DNA of 46,439 nucleotides, from assembly GCF_008370645.1 (NCBI RefSeq), contig NZ_VTZN01000021.1, positions 1 to 46,439 on the forward strand. Reading direction: 5' to 3'. The translations under genes and the position numbers were made by a program. The notes below the pieces were generated by a model that was not told the DNA's origin, ran no database searches, and was given only the letters and a program-made list of their open reading frames with translations. The DNA comes from Mycobacterium simiae. Lineage in GTDB: Bacteria; Actinomycetota; Actinomycetes; Mycobacteriales; Mycobacteriaceae. This document shows, piece by piece, positions 17,800-25,230 of the stretch (position 1 is the first letter of the stretch; each line of letters begins with the position of its first letter).

Positions 17800-18978
17800 A
17801 TGACGACGGAACACGAATACGATCGAATCCCCTATCTCATCGCATTCCAGAATGATTCGGGTGTCCGTGACGCATATGGCGGGTTGGCCGAGATCACCGT
17901 GCTGGAGAGCTATCTGCTCAAGCCCACTACGCCCTCGGACACGGTGCTGGTGTTCATGCATCCGATCGGCGGCGGCGCCTACCTGCCGATGGTCAGTGCG
18001 CTAGCCCGGGCCGGCCATCACGTGATCTACTGCAACAGCCGATTCCGCGGCACCGATTCGGCGCTGGTGATGGAGAAGGTGGTCCAGGACCTCGGTGAGT
18101 GCATCAAGGATGCAAAGACTCGGTTGGGCTACCAGAAGGTGGTGTTGGCCGGATGGAGCGGCGGCGGTTCGCTCTCGGTGTTCTACCAGCAGCAGGCTCA
18201 ACAGCCCACGATCAGGTCGAGCCCGTCGGGAGACGGTCCCGACCTCACCGCGCTAGACCTAGCGACAGCTGACGGCATCATGTTGCTCGCCGCCCACATC
18301 AGCAGACACGGCACCCTGACCGAATGGTTGGACGCGTCCATCCTCGACGAATCCGACCCCACCAAGCGCGATCCCGAGCTGGATCTGTACAACCCGGACA
18401 ACCCCAACCAGCCGCCCTACAGCCAGGAATTTTTGGCCAGATACCGGCAGGCCCAGATCGACCGAAACCGCCGCATTACTGCATGGGTCAAAAGCAGGTT
18501 AGCCGAGCTGTCCGCCCAGGGCCGCCCAGATGACGAGTTCTGCTTCGTTGTGCACGGCACCATGGCCGACCCACGGTGGATAGACCCTAGCGTCGACCCG
18601 AACGAACGGACCCCGGGCAGCTGCTACCTGGGTGACCCGCAGGTGGTGAACATGAGTCCCACTACGCCGGGCCGCTTCTGCTCACTACGCAGCTGGTTGT
18701 CGCAATGGAGCTACGACGACGCGCGCGGCGACGGCGTGGCATGCGCGCGGGACCTGGCAGTACCCGCGCTGGTGATCGGTAACCTGGCTGATGACGCCTG
18801 CACGCCCAGCCACACTCGACGGCTCTTCGACGCCATCGGGCATTCCGATAAGGAGAAGTACGAAATCCCCGGCGCTACACACTATTACGCCGGTCCGGGC
18901 CAGCGCGACAAGCTGCGCCAGGCTGTCGACGTCGTCACCGACTGGCTGATCCGACACGACTTTGCGAGCACCGAATGA
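17800..18978 (+). CDS. Alpha/beta-hydrolase
   Basis: 392 residues. It has the alpha/beta-hydrolase fold, with the nucleophile elbow VVLAGWSGGGSL (S120), an acid in VIGNLADDACTPSH, and the catalytic histidine H361 in GATHYYAG. The oxyanion region is FMHPIGGGAYLP. A large insertion (about 180-300) forms a lid. The position, 2 bp behind the dioxygenase gene, suggests that it hydrolyses the ring-cleavage product or a thioester derived from it. It could also be an esterase that supplies the aromatic substrate. Its stop overlaps the next start by 4 bp (ATGA), so translation is coupled. The exact reaction is inference. Confidence 0.82.
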   Translation: MTTEHEYDRIPYLIAFQNDSGVRDAYGGLAEITVLESYLLKPTTPSDTVLVFMHPIGGGAYLPMVSALARAGHHVIYCNSRFRGTDSALVMEKVVQDLGECIKDAKTRLGYQKVVLAGWSGGGSLSVFYQQQAQQPTIRSSPSGDGPDLTALDLATADGIMLLAAHISRHGTLTEWLDASILDESDPTKRDPELDLYNPDNPNQPPYSQEFLARYRQAQIDRNRRITAWVKSRLAELSAQGRPDDEFCFVVHGTMADPRWIDPSVDPNERTPGSCYLGDPQVVNMSPTTPGRFCSLRSWLSQWSYDDARGDGVACARDLAVPALVIGNLADDACTPSHTRRLFDAIGHSDKEKYEIPGATHYYAGPGQRDKLRQAVDVVTDWLIRHDFASTE

Positions 18979-20174
18979 CCGGACCGCTGACCGGCGTCCG
19001 GGTACTCGAGCTCGGCACCTTGATCGCCGGCCCGTTCGCGGGGCGGCTGCTTGGCGACATGGGCGCCGACGTCATCAAAGTGGAACCCCCAGCTGCCCCG
19101 GACCCGTTGCGCACCTGGGGCCAGGCCGAAGTCGACGGGCACCACGTCTTCTGGACAGTGCACGCGCGCAACAAGCGGGCCATCACTTTAGACCTGCGCC
19201 GGCCCCGTGGACGCGAGCTGTTTCTCGACCTGGTCGAGAAATCCGACATTGTCGTGGAAAACTTCCGGCCCGGAACGCTGGAGAAGTGGAACCTGGGCTA
19301 CGACATCCTCAGCGCGCGCAATGCGGGCATCATTCTGGTTCGGGTATCGGGCTACGGCCAGAGCGGACCCGACGCGCACAAAGCCGGGTACGCCTCGGTG
19401 GCCGAGGCGGTCAGTGGGCTACGTCATCTCAACGGCTTCCCCGGCGGGCCGCCGCCCCGGCTCGCGCTGTCGCTGGGCGACAGCCTGGCCGGCATGTTCG
19501 GCGCCCAGGGCGCACTGGCTGCCCTCTACCGCCGTACAGTCACCGGCAAAGGCCAAGTGGTCGATGTCGCACTGACCGAATCCTGTTTGGCTATGCAGGA
19601 ATCCACGATTCCCGATTACGACGCCGCCGGGGTGGTGCGCGGACCGTCAGGCACCCGTCTGGAGGGCATCGCGCCGTCCAACATCTACCGCAGCGCCGAC
19701 GGGTCTTGGGTGGTGATCGCGGCCAATCAGGACACCGTGTTCGACCGCCTGTGCACCGCAATGGGGCGCGCGGAATTGGTCACCGACCAGCGATTCGCCA
19801 GCCACGGTGCCCGGGGACGCAACCAAGATGAATTGGACAAGATCATCGGCGCCTGGGCAGCCGAGCGCCAACCCGGCGAGATTATCGAAACGCTTTCTCG
19901 CGCGGGAGTGATCGCCGGGCCGATCAACACGGTCGCGGAGGTGGTCAACGACCCGCAGCTGCGGGCCCGCGGCATGCTGGTCGAGCACTACGACGAAAGG
20001 GTCGGACGAAACGTTCTCGGGCCGGGGATCGTGCCGGTACTTTCCGAGTCGCCCGGCGGGGTCCGCCACGCCGGCCCCGCGCGACCGGGTCAACATAACG
20101 CCGATGTCTATCTCGGGCTGCTGGGTAAGAGCACCGCCGAGCTGGAAGAATTGCGGACCGAGGGGGTGCTGTGA
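18975..20174 (+). CDS. Class III (CaiB/BaiF) CoA-transferase
   Basis: 399 residues of the formyl-CoA transferase/CaiB-BaiF family, which moves CoA between carboxylic acids through an aspartyl-anhydride intermediate. The N-terminus has GVRVLELGTLIAGPFAGRLLGDMGADVIKVE. NKRAITLDL and VVENFRPGTLEKWNLGY follow. The catalytic aspartate is D169 in LALSLGDSLAG, the same number as in Oxalobacter Frc. In this operon it would activate the ring-cleavage or hydrolysis product to a CoA thioester for the acyl-CoA dehydrogenase and lyase. It overlaps the upstream gene by 4 bp and the downstream gene by 4 bp (GTGA). Confidence 0.92.
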   Translation: MTGPLTGVRVLELGTLIAGPFAGRLLGDMGADVIKVEPPAAPDPLRTWGQAEVDGHHVFWTVHARNKRAITLDLRRPRGRELFLDLVEKSDIVVENFRPGTLEKWNLGYDILSARNAGIILVRVSGYGQSGPDAHKAGYASVAEAVSGLRHLNGFPGGPPPRLALSLGDSLAGMFGAQGALAALYRRTVTGKGQVVDVALTESCLAMQESTIPDYDAAGVVRGPSGTRLEGIAPSNIYRSADGSWVVIAANQDTVFDRLCTAMGRAELVTDQRFASHGARGRNQDELDKIIGAWAAERQPGEIIETLSRAGVIAGPINTVAEVVNDPQLRARGMLVEHYDERVGRNVLGPGIVPVLSESPGGVRHAGPARPGQHNADVYLGLLGKSTAELEELRTEGVL

Positions 20175-21067
20175 CCCAGCACGTGGCCATTCGTGAAGTG
20201 GCGCTGCGCGACGGCCTACAGATCGAGAAACCAGTCCCGTTGTGCGCCAAACTGGAATTGCTGGCCGCGGTAGCCGCCACCGGGGTCCGCGAGGTGGAAG
20301 CTTGCGCGTTCGTGTCACCGTCGAAGGTGCCGTCGATGGCGGATGCCGCCGAACTCGCGGCCGAACTGGGCCATTACCCCGACATCGAGTTTTCGGCGCT
20401 GGTGGCCAGTCCAAACGGTGCCAAACGCGCGATCGCCGCGGGCCTGCGCTCGATCGAATACGTGGTATCGGCTAGCGACTCGTTCAGCAAGGCCAACGTC
20501 GGGCGTGGCAGTGCCGAAGCAACCAACCAGATCAGCGAGATCTTGGCCATCGCCCATCACAGCGACGTCTCCGTCGAAATCGTCGTCGCCACGGCGTGGG
20601 ACTGTCCGTTCGAAGGGCCTACCCCACCGCAGCGGGTCCTCGACATCGCGACGGTCGCCTGTGACCACGGAGTAGACCGGTTCTCCATTGCCGACACCAT
20701 CGGTACCGCTACCCCGGGACGGGTGAGCTCCCTTATCGCACAAGTGCTTCCAGTGATCGGCGGCATTCCGCTGGGCGGGCACTTCCACAACACCCGCGGC
20801 ACCGGGCTGGCCAGCGCGTATGCGGCGGTCAGCTCCGGTGTCACCCGGCTGGATGCCTCGGTCGGCGGACTAGGTGGTTGTCCGTTCGCGCCCGGCGCCA
20901 CCGGCAATATCGCCACCGAAGATTTGGTGTATCTGCTGACCGACAGCGGTTTCGAAGTCGACGTCGACCTGAAGGCGGCAATCGGGGCCGCTGAAGTCGC
21001 CAGAGCCGTTGTCGGCCATGATTTGCCGAGTGCACTGCTGCGCGCGGGAGACCGGATCCGCAACTGA
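20171..21067 (+). CDS. Hydroxymethylglutaryl-CoA lyase-like aldolase
   Basis: 298 residues, DRE-TIM metallolyase barrel of the HMG-CoA lyase type. The N-terminal signature is VALRDGLQIEK. The HMG-CoA-lyase loop is GLGGCPFAPGATGNIATED with the catalytic cysteine C237. The metal-binding HFHNTRG is at about 200-206. It would cleave a 3-hydroxy-3-methylglutaryl-CoA-like thioester to acetyl-CoA and an oxo acid, making it the likely final carbon-releasing step of the pathway. The GTG start at 20171 overlaps the upstream TGA by 4 bp. Its stop shares one base with the start of the TetR gene (TGATG). The true substrate may be a homologue of HMG-CoA. Confidence 0.91.
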   Translation: MTQHVAIREVALRDGLQIEKPVPLCAKLELLAAVAATGVREVEACAFVSPSKVPSMADAAELAAELGHYPDIEFSALVASPNGAKRAIAAGLRSIEYVVSASDSFSKANVGRGSAEATNQISEILAIAHHSDVSVEIVVATAWDCPFEGPTPPQRVLDIATVACDHGVDRFSIADTIGTATPGRVSSLIAQVLPVIGGIPLGGHFHNTRGTGLASAYAAVSSGVTRLDASVGGLGGCPFAPGATGNIATEDLVYLLTDSGFEVDVDLKAAIGAAEVARAVVGHDLPSALLRAGDRIRN

Positions 21068-21687
21068 TGCCCGTCGAACTGCTCAGTTCCAAAGGCCGCC
21101 AAACTCGGCAGGCCATCGAACAGGCGGCCCGGAAGCTGTTCGCCGAGCGCGGCTTTCACGGCACCACGCTCGCCGATATCACAGCTGCGGCGGGAAAATC
21201 GCCAGCTGTGTTCTACCGGTACTTCACCGACAAGGAAGATCTTCTGGCGGCCCTGGCGGAATCGTTTCTGCACGACGTCGTCGCCCCTTCCGGGCTGAGC
21301 GTGCACCTGCCGGATACCCCTGACGACGACGCGTTCTTCACCTCGGTGGTCACCGGTTACTGGAGTATTTTCAAACACCACATCGGCATCATGATTGCCG
21401 TTGCTCAGCTGGCCGCCACCCAGCAGCGCTTCGCCGATGTCCAGAACCAATTCCGGCGCTTAGGTATAGACATCGTGGCCGCTTCGGTGCGCCGCGCCCA
21501 CGAGCAGGGTTACGCTACGGAGCTCAACGCGGAGCACACCGCGGCGGCCATCGCGTTGTTGTTCGAAAACTTCACCACCGTGTTCGTCGGCACGCCGAGC
21601 CCTCGGGGACTCGGCCTGGACATCAGCGATGAGGAAGCGATCAGGACCTTGTCGACGATCTGGAAGAAAACCTTGTACGGTGCCTAA
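21067..21687 (+). CDS. TetR-family transcriptional regulator
   Basis: 206 residues. The N-terminal TetR helix-turn-helix spans about 10-58: RQAIEQAARKLFAERGFHGTTLADI followed by SPAVFYRYFTDKEDLL. The ligand-binding C-terminal domain is divergent, as usual. Being embedded in the operon, it most likely represses it and responds to a CoA-thioester or aromatic intermediate. The inverted repeat at 16591-16608 is the best candidate site. Its ATG overlaps the upstream TGA by one base; the acyl-CoA dehydrogenase gene follows after 12 bp with its own strong ribosome site. Confidence 0.92.
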   Translation: MPVELLSSKGRQTRQAIEQAARKLFAERGFHGTTLADITAAAGKSPAVFYRYFTDKEDLLAALAESFLHDVVAPSGLSVHLPDTPDDDAFFTSVVTGYWSIFKHHIGIMIAVAQLAATQQRFADVQNQFRRLGIDIVAASVRRAHEQGYATELNAEHTAAAIALLFENFTTVFVGTPSPRGLGLDISDEEAIRTLSTIWKKTLYGA

Positions 21688-21699
21688 GGAGATATAGAC

Positions 21700-22938
21700 G
21701 TGGATTTCACTCTGCCCGAACACCTTCCGAGTCTCCTTTGCGAGATCGATGAGTTTATCGAGGCCGAGATCAAGCCGCTGGAGCGCGAACATATCCAGTA
21801 CTTCGACCAGCGCCGCGAGCATGCCCGCACCGACTGGGACAACGGTGGTATTCCGCGGCGGGAGTGGGAGGACCTGCTTGCCGAGATGCGCAGACGCGCC
21901 GACCAGGCAGGCTGGCTGCGCTACGGCCTGCCGTCCCAGTTCGGCGGTCGCGATGGAAGCAACGTCGACATGGCTGTCATCCGGGAGCACTTGGCGCACA
22001 AAGGCTTGGGCCTGCACAACGACCTGCAGAACGAGTCCTCCATAGTCGGCAACTTCGCGCAGGTGATCATGATGGACCGGTTTGGCACCGACGCGCAGCA
22101 GCAAGAATGGACCGAGGCGCTCATCACCGGCGAGCGGTCGCTGGCATTCGGGCTGACCGAGCCAAGGCACGGATCGGATGCCACCTGGCTTGAGACCCAC
22201 GCCGAACGGGACGGCCAAGGTTGGGTGATCAACGGCGCCAAGCGGTTTATCACCGGCGTGCACCGCGCCACCCATGTCCTGGTGTTTGCCCGCACCTCGG
22301 GCGAGCCCGGTCAGGCCCGGGGCATCACCGCGTTCCTCGTGCCCACCGCCGCCCCCGGCTTCACCGTGCCGTACTACTGGTGGACGTTCAACATGCCTAC
22401 CGATCACGGAGAGGTCGAGCTCACCGAAGTTCGAGTGCCCAACAACGCGGTGCTGGGCGAGGTGGACCGCGGCCTCGACGTTGGCCAGAATTTCCTGCAC
22501 GAGAACAGGATTCGGCAAGCAGCCAGCAGCCTAGGCGCCGCGCAGTACTGCATCGACCGGGCCGTGGACTATGCCAACGAACGCACGGTGTTCGGTAAGC
22601 CGCTGTCGGCGAACCAGGGGATCCAGTGGCCCCTCGTCGAACTGCAAACCGAGGCCCAGATGGTGCGGCTGCTGGTGTATTACGCGGCCGACCAACTGGA
22701 CGGCAATCACCACATGGAAGTGTCGGACAAAGTTGCGATGGCCAATTATCGGGCGAACCGGCTGGTGTGTGAGGCCGCCGACCGGGCCATGCAGGTCTTC
22801 GGCGGCGTCGGCTACAGCCGGCATGAGCCGTTCGAGCACATCTACCGTCATCACCGTCGCTACCGGATCACCGAGGGCGCCGAGGAGATTCAGATACGCC
22901 GGGTGGCGCAGCGGTTGTTCAAGTTCGGCAAAAAGTGA
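21700..22938 (+). CDS. Acyl-CoA dehydrogenase (ACAD10/11-like branch)
   Basis: 412 residues. The flavin domain has LAFGLTEPRHGSDATWLETHA and INGAKRFITGVHRATHVLVFART. The C-terminal domain ends FGGVGYSRHEPFEHIYRHH, then YRITEGAEEIQIRRVAQRLF, with E392 at the catalytic-base position. The family dehydrogenates acyl-CoA with FAD and passes electrons to ETF. Several features (the N-terminal LCEIDEFIEAEIKPLE, and pairing with an APH-like kinase) place it near ACAD10/ACAD11-type enzymes, which in other organisms handle hydroxyacyl-CoA. The start is a GTG at 21700 with AAGGAG 8 bases ahead. Its stop overlaps the kinase start (GTGA). Confidence 0.92.
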   Translation: MDFTLPEHLPSLLCEIDEFIEAEIKPLEREHIQYFDQRREHARTDWDNGGIPRREWEDLLAEMRRRADQAGWLRYGLPSQFGGRDGSNVDMAVIREHLAHKGLGLHNDLQNESSIVGNFAQVIMMDRFGTDAQQQEWTEALITGERSLAFGLTEPRHGSDATWLETHAERDGQGWVINGAKRFITGVHRATHVLVFARTSGEPGQARGITAFLVPTAAPGFTVPYYWWTFNMPTDHGEVELTEVRVPNNAVLGEVDRGLDVGQNFLHENRIRQAASSLGAAQYCIDRAVDYANERTVFGKPLSANQGIQWPLVELQTEAQMVRLLVYYAADQLDGNHHMEVSDKVAMANYRANRLVCEAADRAMQVFGGVGYSRHEPFEHIYRHHRRYRITEGAEEIQIRRVAQRLFKFGKK

Positions 22939-23930
22939 CCGGCCTGGACGGCTTGCCCGCGCTGTTGCACCCGGTGCTGGGCGCCCCGGTGACCGTCGAG
23001 GGCCTGCAAGCACTCACTGGCGGGGCCAGCAGGACTACCTGGGCGTTCGACGCGGTCACAGAGCACGGCCGTCGGTCGCTGATCCTGCGCATCGGGCCGC
23101 CCGACGATGTGCACGCCGGCATGGAGCTCGAAGCCCGCATGCAGGCCGCCGCCGCAGCCGCCGGGGCGCCGGTGCCGACCATCCTGGCAGCCAGCGACTC
23201 CGTGGCGGCACTGGGCAATCCATTTCTGATCTGCGAAGCGGTCGCCGGCCAGACCATCGTCCGGCGCATCCAGCGCCGGCTGGATGGCTCAGGACGGCAG
23301 CGGCTGCTGCGCCAGTGCGCACAGGCACTGGCCGCGATTCACCGGGCCGACTCGAGTGATGCCGGCCTTACCCGCGAGGACCCGATGGTGCAGTGGCGCC
23401 AGCGCCTTGATGACATGGGCGACACCACTGCCACCTTCGAATGGGCGTTCCGCTGGCTGGTGGCCCATCGGCCACTGCCCTCCGCGCCGGTCCTGGTGCA
23501 CGGCGACTACCGGATGGGAAACCTCATTGTCGACGGATCCGACCTGGCCGCCGTTTTGGATTGGGAGTTGGTACACGTCGGTGAGGCATACGAGGATTTG
23601 GCCTGGTTCTGTGTGCGAGCGTGGCGGTTCGGGGCTCCGGCCAGCCACGCCGCCGGCGGCTTGGGCAGCATCGAGGATTTCCTGCAGGCCTACCAGCAGG
23701 CCGGCGGGGCTGCCGTCGACCGAGAGGTGTTTCGCTGGTGGCAGGTGCTGGCCACGCTGCGTTGGGGAGTCATCTGTCGTTACCAGGCGGAGCGCCATTT
23801 GAGCGGGCAGACCCGTTCGGTGGAGTTGGCCACGATCGGCCGTCGGGTTTGTGAGACCGAATGGGACCTGCTGGAGCTAGTCCAGGAGGTGAGTCATGAC
23901 CGGGCTCTATGGCCGTCCGACCGCGGCTGA
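22935..23930 (+). CDS. APH-like phosphotransferase (acyl-CoA-pathway kinase)
   Basis: 331 residues with the aminoglycoside-phosphotransferase/choline-kinase fold. The catalytic loop is VLVHGDYRMGNLIVD (H189, D191, N196). The metal motif is AVLDWELVHVG (D209, E211). The N-terminal LTGGASRTTWAF is the glycine-rich nucleotide loop. Members adjacent to acyl-CoA dehydrogenases resemble the kinase domain of ACAD10/ACAD11, which phosphorylates the hydroxyl of 4-hydroxyacyl-CoA. Antibiotic resistance is therefore not the expected role. It overlaps the dehydrogenase by 4 bp and the next gene by 35 bp, strong evidence of one functional unit. Confidence 0.9.
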   Translation: MTGLDGLPALLHPVLGAPVTVEGLQALTGGASRTTWAFDAVTEHGRRSLILRIGPPDDVHAGMELEARMQAAAAAAGAPVPTILAASDSVAALGNPFLICEAVAGQTIVRRIQRRLDGSGRQRLLRQCAQALAAIHRADSSDAGLTREDPMVQWRQRLDDMGDTTATFEWAFRWLVAHRPLPSAPVLVHGDYRMGNLIVDGSDLAAVLDWELVHVGEAYEDLAWFCVRAWRFGAPASHAAGGLGSIEDFLQAYQQAGGAAVDREVFRWWQVLATLRWGVICRYQAERHLSGQTRSVELATIGRRVCETEWDLLELVQEVSHDRALWPSDRG

Positions 23931-24234
23931 ACTGGTGGCCGCTGTCGCGGAGTTCCTGGAGGGCGACGTGCGCGCAGCGACCACTGGACAGGTCAGCTTT
24001 CATACGAGGGTCGCCGCCAACGCCTTGCGCATGGTCGAGCGCGAGCTGCTCAGCCCTGGGGAATCGGGAGTTGGCGCCGCGCTGGCCGGTCTGGGTTTTG
24101 TCGACGAGGCCGGCCTTGCCGCTGCTATCCGCGCCGGCGATTTAGACGGCCGCGCCGAGGAGGTCACCGCCTGTCTACGCACTCTGGTAAGACATCGATT
24201 GGCGGTCGCCCACCCCGGATACGACAGCGGATAG
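23896..24234 (+). CDS. DUF6285-like small protein
   Basis: 112 residues, mostly helical. The pattern PTAAELVAAVAEFLEGDV, then FHTRVAANALRMVERELL and RHRLAVAHPGY, is typical of the small proteins, annotated DUF6285, that follow APH-like kinases in actinobacterial and proteobacterial catabolic operons. The biochemical role is unknown; a subunit or activator of the kinase is a guess. It overlaps the kinase gene by 35 bp and has AGGAGG ahead of its ATG, inside the kinase coding sequence. Confidence 0.82.
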   Translation: MTGLYGRPTAAELVAAVAEFLEGDVRAATTGQVSFHTRVAANALRMVERELLSPGESGVGAALAGLGFVDEAGLAAAIRAGDLDGRAEEVTACLRTLVRHRLAVAHPGYDSG

Positions 24235-24245
24235 GAACCAGCCAG

Positions 24246-24656
24246 ATGCCCGCACTCACGGCCGAGGCCATTGCCGAGGTGGCCGACCAACTGTTCGCGG
24301 CCATCGAGAACAGCGACCGGGCGGCCGTGGACCGGATGTGGAGCGACGACATCGTGGTGTGGCGGGTCGGAGCCCGTCGGGACAATGACAAGGCCCGGGC
24401 ATTACGCGTCATCGATTGGCTCATTTCGGTTACCACCGAACGTCGCTATCAGCTGCTGGACCGTCAAATCTTCGGCCCGGTCTCCGGTGGGCCTGGCGCC
24501 GGTTTCGTCCAGCAACACGTGCTACGCGCGACAGGCAGGGCCGGCCAGTCGATTGCCCTGCGGGTGTGCATCGTGATCAAGCTGAACGCGCAAGGCCGGA
24601 TCAATCGCATCGACGAGTACTTTGACCCGGCCGAGCTGGCGCCCCTGCTCGGCTAG
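24246..24656 (+). CDS. SnoaL/NTF2-like small protein
   Basis: 136 residues with the NTF2-like cone fold pattern: helix [27 protein letters not shown], then IVVWRVGA, and at the end [17 protein letters not shown], which is typical of SnoaL-like proteins. Such proteins act as isomerases, hydratases or dehydratases, or as binding proteins, in aromatic and polyketide pathways. It is the last gene of the operon, 11 bp after the DUF6285-like gene. Its stop TAG (24654-24656) interlocks with the stop of the convergent PE_PGRS relic in a shared CTAG. Confidence 0.85.
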   Translation: MPALTAEAIAEVADQLFAAIENSDRAAVDRMWSDDIVVWRVGARRDNDKARALRVIDWLISVTTERRYQLLDRQIFGPVSGGPGAGFVQQHVLRATGRAGQSIALRVCIVIKLNAQGRINRIDEYFDPAELAPLLG

Positions 24657-25169
24657 CCGCCGGGGTGGCTGAGCAGCGTGCCGCCGGTGCCGCCGGTGCC
24701 GCTGGCGCCGTTGCCGACCGGGCCGATCCCGCCGTCACCGCCAGCCCCGCCGTTGCCAAACAAGATCCCGCCCGGCCCACCATTAGCCCCGCTCCCCGCA
24801 GCGCCGCTGACCCCGTCACCGATCAGCGGGCGGCCCAACAACATCTGGGTGGGCGCATTCACCACGCTCAACACATTCTGCTCGACGTTAACCGCCTCGG
24901 CGCTGGCATATGACCCCGCACCCGCGTGCAGAACGCTCACAAACTGCTGATGAAACAAGCCCGCCTGGGCACCAAGCGCCTGATAGCTCTCAGCATGCGC
25001 CACGAACAATGCTGCGATCCCCCACTGACACCTCGTCAGCGCCGGCCGCCAGCAACCCCGTCGTCGAAACCGCCGCAGCCGCGTTGGCTCCGCTGAGCGT
25101 CGAACCAATCCGAGCTAGTTCTGTCGCTGCTGCCGCGACGAACTCGGGAGCCACGATCACAAACGACAT
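24653..25169 (-). pseudogene. Short PE_PGRS gene with a +1 frameshift
   Basis: The PE domain starts [22 protein letters not shown] at 25169 and reads to GADEVSVG. There a run of five C on the plus strand (25019-25023) puts the frame out and leads to a stop. One base fewer restores [19 protein letters not shown], completing the PE domain, then GRPLIGDGV and a short PGRS tail ([21 protein letters not shown]). Corrected, the protein has 171 residues, very short for a PE_PGRS. The total length of 517 is exactly 3n+1, as expected for a single inserted base. It may be inactive, phase-variable, or a sequencing error in the homopolymer. It lies 61 bp behind the PPE-MPTR gene, on the same strand. Confidence 0.85.
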
Positions 25170-25230
25170 GCTCTCAATCCCCTCACCCCAGCATCGAAGG
25201 CCCGCGGTGACCGGCCAACTGGGTGTCTCG

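Noticed and set aside
22935..23930. Aminoglycoside resistance gene
   Set aside because: The APH fold is clear, but the overlap with an acyl-CoA dehydrogenase and a DUF6285-like gene matches metabolic kinases of the ACAD10/11 type.
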